Part shown: piece after piece, positions 1-10,100 of the stretch
How the letters are laid out: each line of letters opens with the position of its first letter
How positions within the stretch are numbered: the first letter of the stretch is position 1
Assembly (NCBI GenBank): GCA_045636065.1
Contig: JAZTWW010000036.1
Span: 92,559 to 156,558 of the forward strand
DNA length: 64,000 nucleotides
Origin: RGIG5050 sp045636065
Lineage (GTDB): Bacteria; Verrucomicrobiota; Kiritimatiellia; RFP12; UBA1067
Direction: 5' to 3'
Translations under genes and position numbers: made by a program
The notes under the pieces: generated by a model
Told to the model about the DNA's origin: nothing
What the model saw: only the letters and a program-made list of their open reading frames with translations
The model's database searches: none

Positions 1-896
1 GCGTCGCCATCGCGGCGCAGACGCCCGATCTCTGCCCTGCCGACAGGAAGCTCTACGCCTTGAGGGACGTGACGGGGACTGTAGCCTCGATCCCCCTCAT
101 AACGGCAAGCATTCTCTCGAAGAAGCTCGCCGAGGGTGCCGGGACGATCGTATTCGACGTCAAGTGCGGCGCCGGCGCCTTCATGAAGACGCGCGGCGGG
201 GCCCATGACCTTGCAGTCTCACTTGTCTCCGGCGCGAAGTTCGCGGGCCGCAGGTCGTGCGCGCTCGTCACGGACATGTCGGAGCCTCTCGGCTATGCCG
301 TCGGCAACAGGCTTGAGGTGGATGAGGCCGTCAACGTCCTACTTCCCCGGAAAGAGGGTGAAGATGTACTCTGCTGCCACGCGCAGTACCCTAACGACGT
401 AGCGGAGCTTTCCGTAGAACTCGCCGCCAGGATGGTGTCGCTCGCAAAGGGCGTACCCGTTGAAGAGGCGAGAGGGATGTGCCGCTCGAACCTTGCGGGC
501 GGTGCGGCGCTTAAGCGTTTCGAGGCGATGGTACGCACGCAGGGAGGTCGCCTTGCCGAGCGCCCGGCGAGAACGGGGACCGTATCGGGCCGCGCCGTGA
601 AGGCGGCAAGGGACGGCTACGTATCATCCATAGATGCGGATCTTGTGGCCAGGGCGTCGCTTGCGCTCGGGGCGGGGCGCATGATGCCAGGCGATTCGAT
701 AGACCCGGAGGCCGGCGTCCAGCTTTCCGTAAGGCGCGGCGACTATGTGGTCAGAGGGCAGTACCTAGCGACGGCCCTCACGTCCACGGCCGGCGAGGGT
801 GCGCTCAAGGAGGCCGAAGCGCTTATCGCATCCGCCGTATCCATATCGGACGATCCGCCTCCTGCAAAGAAGATCGTTCTGGAGGTAGTGGAATGA
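1..896 (+). CDS. pdp: Pyrimidine-nucleoside (thymidine) phosphorylase, 5'-truncated
   Basis: The gene enters from the left edge; the open frame begins at base 3 and no start codon is visible, so roughly the C-terminal two thirds of a usual 430-residue enzyme is present. The enzyme splits thymidine, uridine or deoxyuridine with phosphate into the free base and (deoxy)ribose 1-phosphate in the cytosol. Seen: the family block LYALRDVTGTV followed by SIPLITASILSKKLAEG, and the phosphate/substrate loop DVKCGAGAFMK. The C-terminal alpha/beta domain follows, ending with a segment like the usual RAGD-type end of the family. The stop overlaps the next start (ATGA at 893-896), so the two genes are translationally coupled. 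Whether it prefers thymidine (DeoA) or all pyrimidine nucleosides (Pdp) cannot be decided; the symbol is tentative. Confidence 0.9.
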   Translation, partial: VAIAAQTPDLCPADRKLYALRDVTGTVASIPLITASILSKKLAEGAGTIVFDVKCGAGAFMKTRGGAHDLAVSLVSGAKFAGRRSCALVTDMSEPLGYAVGNRLEVDEAVNVLLPRKEGEDVLCCHAQYPNDVAELSVELAARMVSLAKGVPVEEARGMCRSNLAGGAALKRFEAMVRTQGGRLAERPARTGTVSGRAVKAARDGYVSSIDADLVARASLALGAGRMMPGDSIDPEAGVQLSVRRGDYVVRGQYLATALTSTAGEGALKEAEALIASAVSISDDPPPAKKIVLEVVE

Positions 897-1558
897 AGAC
901 GAAACTTACGCCAAAGGAGAGACAGGCGAAGATACGCCAGATAATGCGCGAGTACGACAGGAAGAAGGCCGAGCTCGGTTCGCGCGCGCCGTCGCTTCCC
1001 AAGGGGCCGGCGTTCACCGTGATCGTCGTCGCGGTCCTTCTGATGCTGGGCGGCGCGATCGTGCAGCTTGCAGGCGGCGGCGGAGCGGGCGGAGTGGGCG
1101 TCGACAAGAAGACGGCCCAGGCGCGCCGCAGCGTCGATGCGCTCGCCGAGGCGTGCGGAAGGTTCAGGTACCACTGCGGCGTATGGCCGAGCGCCGAGGA
1201 GGGTGTCGTGGCGCTCGCCGCCAAGTCGAGCAAACACGCCGGATGGATGGGCCCCTATGCGAACATCAACATCGGCCGCACCAACATAAAGCGCTGGCGC
1301 GAGATAGAGTTCGACCCGTGGAAGAGGCCCTACGTCTACGAGCCGCCGGCCGATTTGACGAATGGCGTACCAGTGCTCCTCAGCCTGGGCGCGGACGGAG
1401 AGCGCGGCACCGCCGATGACGTGGTCCCGGATCCGGCTCTTTTCACAAAGCCGCTTGAAGACACGTCGTGGGCCGAGAACTGGGTCCCGTTCTACAAGCG
1501 TGGCATTATAGTCAAGCCCAGCCGTCCGATGGTTCAGGTCGGTTCAGGAGGCAAGTGA
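893..1558 (+). CDS. Membrane-anchored GspG-like (pseudopilin C-domain) protein
   Basis: A 221-residue protein with a charged cytosolic N-terminus (about 1-37), one transmembrane segment (about 39-60), a Gly-rich linker and an exported domain. That domain matches the C-terminal half of type II secretion major pseudopilins. Seen: GVWPSAEEGVVAL, then WMGPY, then DPWKRPYVYEPP, and a calcium-loop-like LGADGERGTADD near residues 165-180. In GspG these are the TEQGL, GPY, DPWG-Y and LGADG..G..DD blocks. The canonical prepilin leader (Gly-Phe-Thr-Leu-Ile-Glu next to the membrane helix) is absent, so it is probably not processed by prepilin peptidase. A GGAGGT ribosome site inside the upstream gene precedes the ATG, which overlaps that gene's stop. 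No other type II secretion gene lies beside it. Function unknown; family resemblance is moderately certain. Confidence 0.7.
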   Translation: MKTKLTPKERQAKIRQIMREYDRKKAELGSRAPSLPKGPAFTVIVVAVLLMLGGAIVQLAGGGGAGGVGVDKKTAQARRSVDALAEACGRFRYHCGVWPSAEEGVVALAAKSSKHAGWMGPYANINIGRTNIKRWREIEFDPWKRPYVYEPPADLTNGVPVLLSLGADGERGTADDVVPDPALFTKPLEDTSWAENWVPFYKRGIIVKPSRPMVQVGSGGK

Positions 1559-1560
1559 CG

Positions 1561-2463
1561 ATGTTCTTGAGGATGATTCCGCGCTGGCGCCTCTGCGAGG
1601 TGTTCGGCATACCCCTCTACCTGGACCCCAGCCTGGCCATACTGCTTCTTTTCTTCGCGACTGGCGGCAGCTCCCTCTTCTCTGGCCTCGTGTACGCGGT
1701 GCTGCTTCTTGCGAGCATAGTCGCGCACGAGCTGGGGCACGCGCTAACGGCGCGCCGCTACGGCTGCTTCACGAGGGACATAACGCTCTCCCTGCTCGGC
1801 GGCTGCGCGAGCCTTGAGAGCATCCCGAGGCGCCCGATGGCGGAATTCACCGTTGCGGTGGCAGGGCCTCTCGTCAGCTTCGCGTGCGCCTCGATCGCCT
1901 TCGCGGCCATGTCGCTCATCGCATCCGACGGCGGATTCTCCGGCGTCATGAACTACGCCTGGAGCGCCTTCTCCGGGGCCGACCTGTGGACCGTAAGGAA
2001 GATGGGCAAGGTGCTCTTCTTCGATTCGCAGTTCGGCGTCCACCATTTCCTCAAGGTCTCCAACGACGCGCTGGAGCTTTTCAACGCGCTCCTCTACGTG
2101 GGATGCACAAACGTGATGCTTGGCCTTTTCAACCTCCTGCCTGGCTTCCCGATGGACGGCGGCCGGGTCTTCAGGAGCATCATGGCGAACTTCACGAGCC
2201 GCACGAAGGCCACGTACTATGCGATGGTCGTAGGGCGCGTATTCGCCGTCATGCTCGGCATAATGGGGCTCTACCGCTTCACTGTCGGCCGCAGCTGGGG
2301 GCTTGTGACATGCCTTATAGCCTATATGATCTGGCGCAGCGGTTACCGTGAATACCTTTCGGTCCTTGACGAAAGCGACGGTCCTTTCGACGGATGGAGC
2401 GCGCGGGTCGGCCCCCCTCCGTACGGCGGCGACGGGGAGGAGGTGGAGGTCCGCCGGTTTTAA
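1561..2463 (+). CDS. Site-2 protease family (M50) intramembrane metallopeptidase
   Basis: A 300-residue polytopic membrane protein. The zinc motif HELGH lies at residues 56-60 inside a transmembrane helix. The second M50 signature, NLLPGFPMDGGR, starts at about residue 191 with Asp199 as the likely third zinc ligand. At least five hydrophobic segments are visible. No PDZ or CBS domain is seen, so it resembles the short SpoIVFB-like or rhomboid-sized M50 group rather than RseP. I chose the ATG at 1561 because an AGGAGG lies 9 bases upstream (1546-1551); the frame is open further upstream but lacks such a site. It follows the GspG-like gene by two bases and probably belongs to the same transcription unit. 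Expected role: cleavage of a substrate protein within the membrane; substrate unknown. Confidence 0.85.
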   Translation: MFLRMIPRWRLCEVFGIPLYLDPSLAILLLFFATGGSSLFSGLVYAVLLLASIVAHELGHALTARRYGCFTRDITLSLLGGCASLESIPRRPMAEFTVAVAGPLVSFACASIAFAAMSLIASDGGFSGVMNYAWSAFSGADLWTVRKMGKVLFFDSQFGVHHFLKVSNDALELFNALLYVGCTNVMLGLFNLLPGFPMDGGRVFRSIMANFTSRTKATYYAMVVGRVFAVMLGIMGLYRFTVGRSWGLVTCLIAYMIWRSGYREYLSVLDESDGPFDGWSARVGPPPYGGDGEEVEVRRF

Positions 2464-2468
2464 ACTTC

Positions 2469-2487
2469 TTGCAATTAAACATTGCAA
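2469..2487. promoter_or_regulatory. Inverted repeat (operator-like) overlapping a -35 box
   Basis: TTGCAAT (2469-2475) and ATTGCAA (2481-2487) form a perfect 7-base inverted repeat with a 5-base spacer. The right arm coincides with the -35 hexamer of the promoter next to it. Such a position fits a repressor-binding site, but no regulator gene is adjacent and the binding protein is unknown. Confidence 0.45.
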
Positions 2488-2510
2488 AGGAAAGTGCAAT
2501 GGAGTATAAT
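2482..2510 (+). promoter_or_regulatory. Sigma70-type promoter of the giant surface-protein operon
   Basis: TTGCAA at 2482-2487, a 17-base spacer, and a perfect TATAAT at 2505-2510. The expected transcription start falls at about 2517, only two bases before the ATG at 2519, so the mRNA may be leaderless or nearly so. A GAGG at 2513-2516 could otherwise act as a very close ribosome site. Confidence 0.7.
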
Positions 2511-2518
2511 ATGAGGTG

Positions 2519-3694
2519 ATGAAAACGGGGAATTATATCTTTTTCCGGTCGTTGCGTCCGTGGATTGTCGCGTCCGCGCTCGCATTCGGCTGCCTTTGCG
2601 CTTCTGGCGTGGAGGTGAATTCAGGGTGCACCTGCATCACGAATTCGCTTTCGCTGGGCGCGGAGGCGCTGATGGTTACCGGAAACGGAGGCGGCACCCT
2701 TGAGCTGAGGTCGGGTACGGTTGAGGGAACCGGAGAGCTTATAGTCTCCAACGCCACGCTCGTCGTTTCAGGCGCCGACTGCGACGCTTCCGGAGCGTCC
2801 CTCACCGTCGCGCAGTCAGGTTCCCTGGTTCTCAAAAGGTCTCTCACGGTAAAGGACTTCTCAAACCGGGGCAAGATATCCTGCAGCGAAGGGAAGTACC
2901 TCAGGGTCACCGGTTCCATCGATGCGGTCCGTGCGGTCAACATGCAGGGGGATTCCGCCCAGCGCCTGTCCCGCCAGTCCTTGAGGCTCGATCTGGCAGG
3001 CGGCTCCACGATAAGGCTTGTGGACGCCGAGAACTATCTCGACGCGAATTCCGGTTTCGTGACCGACGCCACCATGTCAAACCCCATTGTCATCGATGCA
3101 TCGGCTCTCGAGCCTGAAACTTCCGGCTACGTGGTCGCCGCGTGTCTCGCGGCGAACGTGAGCCCGTACATTTTCGATCTCACGGGTGCTGAAGGAGCGG
3201 GCATCTACTGCGAGTGGTCCACGTCCGGGGGTGCCGTCTATACTACCGTATACGTCTATTTGGCCGGAACCGTCCCTCCGACAACCGAAAACGGCATCCC
3301 GACCGAATGGCTTGCCGCATATTTCGGGGAAGGCCTCTCAGCGGAAACATATGAACAGCTCTCGACCGCCGAAGCGGCCAACGGCATGGAAGTGCTCGAC
3401 TGCTATGTTGCCGGGCTCGATCCGACGGATCCCCTTGCCGCCTTCACTCTTTATATAGATATTACAGGATCGGATCCGACCGCCTGCCGCCTCACATGGC
3501 TCCCCGACCTGGGGCAGGAGCGCCAGTACACCGTGATGGGGCGCGAGCTCCTAGAAACGGGGGACTGGGCCGTGCTCGGAAGCGACACCTGGGACGGATC
3601 CCTGCAGACGAATCTGTACGACCATGTGGCATCGCCTCCTGGAGAGACGTATTTCTTCAAAGTCGAATGTTCCCTCAAGGAGGGTGGAGAATGA
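2519..3694 (+). CDS. Secreted beta-repeat protein with C-terminal FFxV module
   Basis: A 391-residue exported protein. I place the start at ATG 2519, not the in-frame GTG just before it. An N-terminal signal peptide (hydrophobic about 10-30, ending ...CLCASG) is followed by a Gly/Thr/Ser-rich stretch to about 250 with regular short strands, as in beta-helical passenger domains. Next comes a segment reading IPTEWLAAYFG and YVAGLDPTDPLAAF, the degenerate type 3 (EF-like) module common in PVC secreted proteins. The last 80 residues, ending YFFKV plus a short polar tail, resemble the ends of two other secreted proteins in this window. The gene is first in a three-gene coupled operon; its stop overlaps the next ATG. 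No enzymatic motif is seen. Likely surface or extracellular structural protein; exact role unknown. Confidence 0.7.
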   Translation: MKTGNYIFFRSLRPWIVASALAFGCLCASGVEVNSGCTCITNSLSLGAEALMVTGNGGGTLELRSGTVEGTGELIVSNATLVVSGADCDASGASLTVAQSGSLVLKRSLTVKDFSNRGKISCSEGKYLRVTGSIDAVRAVNMQGDSAQRLSRQSLRLDLAGGSTIRLVDAENYLDANSGFVTDATMSNPIVIDASALEPETSGYVVAACLAANVSPYIFDLTGAEGAGIYCEWSTSGGAVYTTVYVYLAGTVPPTTENGIPTEWLAAYFGEGLSAETYEQLSTAEAANGMEVLDCYVAGLDPTDPLAAFTLYIDITGSDPTACRLTWLPDLGQERQYTVMGRELLETGDWAVLGSDTWDGSLQTNLYDHVASPPGETYFFKVECSLKEGGE

Positions 3695-4170
3695 CGAAGC
3701 TCAAGTATCTGCGCATTTTGCCGCCTGTGGGCGCGATGGTTCTCATCGCGTCCCTTGCCGTTTTCTGCACGGCCGGGTGTTCGCGCACGGATGTCGAGGC
3801 TCCAAAGGAGGAGCCGAAGTCCGCACTTCCGGAATATTCCCGCTTAAGGGATTCGAAGCATTTCGAGAATCTTGAAGCCGCCAGGGCTGCGTACCTTGCA
3901 GAGTCGAAGGAACGCAAGCGCATCGTGGCGGAGATGGAGAAGCTTATCGCCGAGGCGAGAGCCGCGCTTGGCGAGGGTGCCACCGACGAGGCCGTTCTTG
4001 CGGAACTCGAAGGCAACAGCGGGAAGTACCCCCGCTGGAAGGCGCTTTGGGAGGAGAACCTTGTCGCTGTCGAAAGGCTTGAAGCCAAGCAGCGCGAGGC
4101 TTTTGCGGTTTTAGGCAGCAGGATGAGACAGGAAGTCGAGGATTCCAAAAAAGAAGGCGGTCAAAAATGA
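3691..4170 (+). CDS. Small coiled-coil lipoprotein
   Basis: A 159-residue protein starting at ATG 3691, which overlaps the upstream stop (ATGA) and follows a GGGTGG-type ribosome site. The signal peptide has a hydrophobic core and ends FCTAGC. This is a lipobox-like end with Thr instead of Leu/Val at -3, so lipidation is likely but not certain. The mature part (about 35-159) is charged and rich in Ala, Glu, Lys and Leu with heptad spacing, indicating a helical coiled coil. Its stop overlaps the start of the 3906-residue protein gene (ATGA at 4167-4170), so all three proteins should be made together. I do not recognise the family. A periplasmic helper or anchor for the giant protein is an inference from context only. 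Confidence 0.7.
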   Translation: MTKLKYLRILPPVGAMVLIASLAVFCTAGCSRTDVEAPKEEPKSALPEYSRLRDSKHFENLEAARAAYLAESKERKRIVAEMEKLIAEARAALGEGATDEAVLAELEGNSGKYPRWKALWEENLVAVERLEAKQREAFAVLGSRMRQEVEDSKKEGGQK

Positions 4171-7100
4171 AGTTCAAAAATTCCATAGGGATGGTTGCGC
4201 TTGTTCTTGCCACGCTCGGATTAGCGCCCCAAGCGGCAACGGCCGGCGATATCTGGAGCATTGTGCAGACAAGCGGTTTCTCGGCTGAAACCCCGGCGCA
4301 TTCCGGTCAGGACGTCACGTTCCGCATGACGCTCCTCAACGGTGATGTCAACCGCGACAGCTGGGATCTGAACTCGGTGAACAAGAGCTACATACTCTGT
4401 TCCAATCCCGGCTACTGGAATACGTCCGAAGATTTCTCGGCATTGTACACCTACCTCCACGAAGGTGTCGAGCTCGGCATCATGACGGAGGCGGAGCTTG
4501 CCGTCATGCTTGCGGCCCGGTCCTCGTCGGTGGACGGTCCCAAGATCGGCGTGTGGGTGTCAGGCTCTCTGCGCTTTGCCGACCTTACCCTCGCCAAGAA
4601 CGAGAAGGACCCCAACCATCTGACTGACGTCAATTTCACCTATAAGGTTCAGCCCGGCGATCTGGCCGTCCCATTCTGCCTGGCCGACGGAGCGGGGAAC
4701 GATCCTACCCTCGATACTAGCGTCAGCGGCTACTACTTCGTCAACCTCGCCCAGGACGCAAGCGACACGACGAACCCCTGGACCATCCGCACCCTCGACA
4801 ACGGCGACTACGCCGATTTCACGATATATGAAGGCAGCCTTCCCTCCGGCATCGACCCCACGGAGGTTCCGAAAGTCGCCGATACAAGGCTTTTCGACGC
4901 CAACATCTGCATAAGGACATTCGGCTTCTCCGAGAGCGATACCGGCATTGAGGGCATTTGGCGCACCGTTCCTCAGGGCCGCACCAAGCTGATCGACGGA
5001 GCCATTGAGATCCCCGGCGGAGCTAGCGAAGATATGACGCTCTACGTCTGGGTCGATCCCGAGGACACGGGCGCCGTGACGCTCGATCCCACGCAGGCCG
5101 GCATCGAAACGGGCGGCGACGGCAGCGTGTTCCTCTCCCTCTCAATTCTCGCAGGCGAGAAATCCGCCTCCTTCCGCCTCGCCGGCGTCGCCGAGGGCGG
5201 CACGGCCAGGATATATGTCAGCTCCAACAAGGGCTTCCTCTATACCTCTCTTGGAGACGAGGTCCTCAACTATCTTACGGCGACGGTGAAGTGCACCGAG
5301 CCTCTTCTTCCCGATGTAACGGCAAAGGTGACAAGCTCTGCCAGCGAGAGCACGAACCAGTGCGACATATATGCCAAGTACGATTATATGGAGAAGGCGG
5401 CGAATCTCAGGATCACCCTCTCTGACGCCTTCACTTCGCAGACGACCGTTCGCGTCACTCCGGCGACCGGAGCCGGCGCGGAACCTGCCAAGCATTACAT
5501 CGGCCTTTCAGCAAACGAGGGCGGCAACGCCTACCTCGACTGGGACAAGCAGGCCGATGCGTTCGTCGATGTCGTTTTCGCCGCCGGCGAACTCTACAAG
5601 GATCTGAACGTCTACACGCTCTATGCTGACGACTCCACGGCCGCCGACGGCATCACCTTCAACCTTGAGGTCGTCGAGCAGGATGCCGCGGCGTTCTTCA
5701 GCGGCGGCACCCACTCCGACACGATGTTCGTAAGGGCCATCCCGCCCGTGATCGTGAAGCCTGAAGAGGGCGAAAGCGTCTTTGGAAGCGCCACCATCGA
5801 GGCGAACGTCAACCAGATGATCGATGTCACGATCTCCGACATGTACCGCAGCCTGGTCAACGGCGAATACACCGTCTCCTTCTGGGACGGCGGTACGCTC
5901 GCCGGCACCGACCTCACCGCCAGGAACGGTGTCGTCACTCTTGAGGCCGCCTATTCCGATCAGGGTACCAACACCTCCACCTTCCGCCTCACAAACAATG
6001 CGAGCGGCCGTCAGACCGAGGGTTTCCGTTCGTTCATCGTGAACGTCAAGCCCGGCAAGAAGGTGTGGCTCGTCTCCGCCGACGGCGCCACGACCAACAG
6101 GATAATGTGCACCGAAAGCGACAGCGTCGAGCACGGCTTCAACGTCGTCCTCTCCGATGCGTACGTGAGAGACCTCTATGCGTTCCTCAAGCCCGTCTCC
6201 GACGGTAGCGAGGATGCCGTCCGCACGACCGCCTTCACCGCCGGCGTTCTCATCCCTGGCGGCGACACGGTCTCCCCCTCGCAGATCACGCTCACATTCC
6301 CCGATGGCACTGCGGCCACCAAGGCGGGTCTCGTCTATCAGGTCCAGCTGCGCACCTCCGACGACACCACGACAGACGATAACATCGTAGCCACCTACAC
6401 GGCCGACAAGTTCTACGCCTACGTCTCCAACGAGGTTCCCGAGATACAGGGCGTCATCATCGGCGGCATAGAGCATACGGTCAACGGCGGCACGTTCGAG
6501 TATCCTCTCGCCAAGACGATCGAGAAGGAGCTGAGCCTCATGGTTGGCGATGTCGAGGCCGACCTCGGCGACGACTTCGAATGCGAGTGGGTCTTCTCGA
6601 TTGGCGGCACCGCCGTCACGAAGACAACCAACCCCGCGACCTTCAACTTCCCGCAGGACGGCACCTACAAGGTGAAGGTCCATGCGAAGGACAAGGACAT
6701 GGCCCAGAACGTCTGGTCGTCCTGGTTCGAGTTCAACGTGATCGTCTCCAAGCAGCCGACCGTCAAGATCGTCAAGTTCCCCGCCACCAGCAACTTCAAG
6801 GAGACGGAGACGTATGACGCCAACGCATGCGGCGTCTCCGTGGTCTTCGATCCTGCACCGCCCGTGGACGTCAAGGTGAACCTCACTGTCCAGAACGACG
6901 GCGGAACCGGCGCGCTCGAGTTCGAGGAGACGGAGCTTCTCTTCTCAGCCGGCGAAACGGAGAAGTTCGTCTATCCCGTCAAGATGGACGGCACGGCCGC
7001 AACGGGCCGTACGGGCTTCACCGTAAGGGCCGAGCTTGACGCCGAATCGATCGCGGCACTTGAGGCGGTCGACTACATCTACAACATGTCTGGCGCTTCG

Positions 7101-10100
7101 GCCAGGGTCAAGATCGACAACATCGCGCCCGTAGTCTCCAACTTCGATCCGATGCCCGGAGTCACCAACACCGTCTCGATCGGCGAGAGCGTCACCGTGA
7201 CGGTCGACGTCTCCGACATCCTCGCCGACGCGCAGGGCGGCTTCACCTTCACGTGGACCTCGACCGGCAACTCCAAGAAGGTTGAAACGGTCATGCCTGC
7301 GACGGAGAACGACGATTTCGTCGCCGCGGTCTTCACGACGCAGTTCAGCAACTATGGCGATAAGGAGATCCGCCTTACCGTGAAGGACAAGGACGGCGGA
7401 ACCTCGTCGCAGTACATCTTCAACTATGTCGTCGAGCCGGCGAAGCCCCTTAAGCTCTATCCTCTCGGGCCGAGCGTCGGCAGCGGCACGGAACTTTCCG
7501 CAACGTACAGGAACGCACCCGGTCTCGGCTCCGGCGTCGTGAGCGTGGATCCCAGGGATGCGACCTTCGCCTACGCAAGCAGCTGGGTCAGGACGTTCAA
7601 CAGCCCCAAGGAGCAGGGATATGCGGGCCTCTGGGCGCACGGCTACGCCTACGGCGAAGAGGATTCCGTGATCGGGCCTACCGGCTCGACAGCCGCTGAT
7701 GGCGGTGACGTCTACAAGTACGAGCCCGAGGACGGCTGCGACAGCTTCTTCTACTGCTGGCTCCAGTTCGATACGGGGGAGGGTGCGAGCACGATAAGCG
7801 GCAAGCCCAATCCCCAGACCGTCAAGGGCCGGAACACCGATACGTCCATAACGCTCGCGGATGCCGAGGAGAACGCCACTTCGTTCAAGCTCAGCTCCTA
7901 CGAGGCCGTCTTCTCGCGTGAATGGATCCCGAGCGACAACCTCGGCGACATCAACTCGGATGGCATCCCCGACTACTATGCGATCAGCTGGGGAGTCACC
8001 TCCAACTACGGCGATTACGGCGAGGGCGGCGACCTCTACGACTACGGCGCATCCAACGCCGACGAGGATATGCTCCCTGCGGCGGCGACACCCGCCACGA
8101 GCCTCATCCCTGACGTCTCCAGCGGCTGGGCCACCGACGGCGGCGAGTTCACCGCAAAGATGGAGCTGCGCGGCTACGGCGACGGCCTCAACTTCTCGAC
8201 CGTCAACGCCAACCACATGCGCGGCACCGACCTCTACGCGATAACCGATCTCGATCTCACGGACGACGAGGCGGCCGCGCTCAATGCCGCGAGCGGCCAG
8301 GAGTTCGACCTTGCGACCGAAGAGGGCAGGGAAGCCGCCAAGGCCTGGATGCTCGCGAACTCCTGGAGCCCCGAGAATCCGACCGATCCCAGGAAGGCCG
8401 ACACCGATGGCGACGGCTTCACAGACGGCTGGGAATACTACTTCTGGTACAACTCCAAGATCATGGGCAACAAGGGCCGCAAGCTCAACGCCACGGATCC
8501 CACCGGCGACTACATCGAAATCGCTCCCGCAGATATCGCGGCGCACTTCGACCCCAACACCTACCTCAAGGACGCCAAGGAGGCCGACTTTGACGCTGAT
8601 GGACTTTCCGACTACGAGGAATTCCTCATCGGCACGAATCCCGTGGACTGCGACTCCGACGGCGATGGCCTTCCCGACGGATGGGAGATAATGCGCGGCC
8701 TCAACCCGCTTGACTGGAACAGGCAGGGCAGCCAGGAGGATCCGAACGCCAACCCCGACGGCGATTACATGGCTAAGGCATATGGTATAATGTCCTACAC
8801 CATCTATGATGTCGATGGAGTCTACTATGCGGTAAGAGCCGGCGATGAGGGAGGTACGATGAACGAGCCTGCCGAGACGCAGGTGTTCAAGTACGGCTCC
8901 GACTGGTGCCCCGCCTCAAAGACGGCATCCGGCATCAACTCCGGAATCGATTGGACCGAGTACGATCCTGTAGCGTCTTTCGTCACGCTCGTATACATCC
9001 ACAACCAGGTTTACTCGCGCAAGGGCTTCGATCCGAGGACCGGCTGGTACGACGGCAGCGGGTACAATGGATACCTTGGTGCAAGGTGGATGGAGATAAG
9101 CGCCGGCCAGGCGACCGATACCGTTCCCTTCACGACAAAGGATGAATGGCTCCTTTCAGGCTACATGACGAAGGCCCTGGGCAAGGGGCTCGACCTCAAC
9201 TCCTGCACGACCATGCCGCTTCCTCCCTTCGAGCGGACCTATGGTGACAGCGATCAGGTCCACGAGCAGACGGCGCATGGCGCAGACTCCAACGGCGACG
9301 GCATCCCCGACGGCTGGACGCTCTATGTAGGCGGCGATCCAAATGCGACCGGAGCGAATCTTGCGGCGCAGACGTCCGACAAGAACGAGCCCATTACCGA
9401 TGGGGACGGGCTCGATCTTCTCGGCGAGTTCGCCGGCATCGACTCCGTGGCGGCATATTCCGGCGTGGAGAGCATCGCCGACGGCCTCAACGCCGACTGG
9501 CGCAACAAGTTCTTCCCGACCGATCCCAACAAGGCCGATACGGACGGCGACGGTATTTCCGACGGCAGCGAGGGCGAGTACGTCTACATCAAGGGTGAGA
9601 CGGAAGACGACGGGTCACTCTGCTTCGCCGGCGGCGGCATGAACCCCTGCACGGTCGATACCGACTTCGACTGCATCCCCGACGGCTGGGAAGCGACGTT
9701 CGCCGGAGCGGCATATACGATAGAGGAGGGCACGGCCGTCTCCAGCCTTGAGGATGTTACCGTGGCCGACGTCCGTGCCAAGGGCCTCACCGTGGACAGC
9801 GAAGGAAACATCCAGGCCTCCGGCACGTACGTGCTGCGCGGCATGGACGCCACAGTCCAGGACGCAAACTACGACCTCGACGGCGACGGTCTCATGAACT
9901 GGCAGGAATACTGCACTCAGTCCTTGAGACAGTTCCGCTTCGACGATGGTTCGACACCGCTTCTCAATGCGTGCCTGCGCAACATGGAGCAGATCATCTG
10001 GACCGGCACCGAGGAGGAGTGGGAAGCACTCGGCGAAGAGGGGCAGCGCGAGATTGTTGCGCCCTACGAGGGCCAGAGGGTCGAGCAGAGGGAGAGCACT

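Noticed and set aside
6945..8546. Long minus-strand open frame (533 codons) opposite the giant gene; similar at 11424-13721 and 14118-15908
   Set aside because: These are by-products of strong codon bias on the plus strand; they have no ribosome site, no recognisable domain and oppose a clearly coding frame.
8786..8791. Perfect TATAAT inside the giant gene
   Set aside because: No -35 at proper distance and no start of a gene follows; likely chance.
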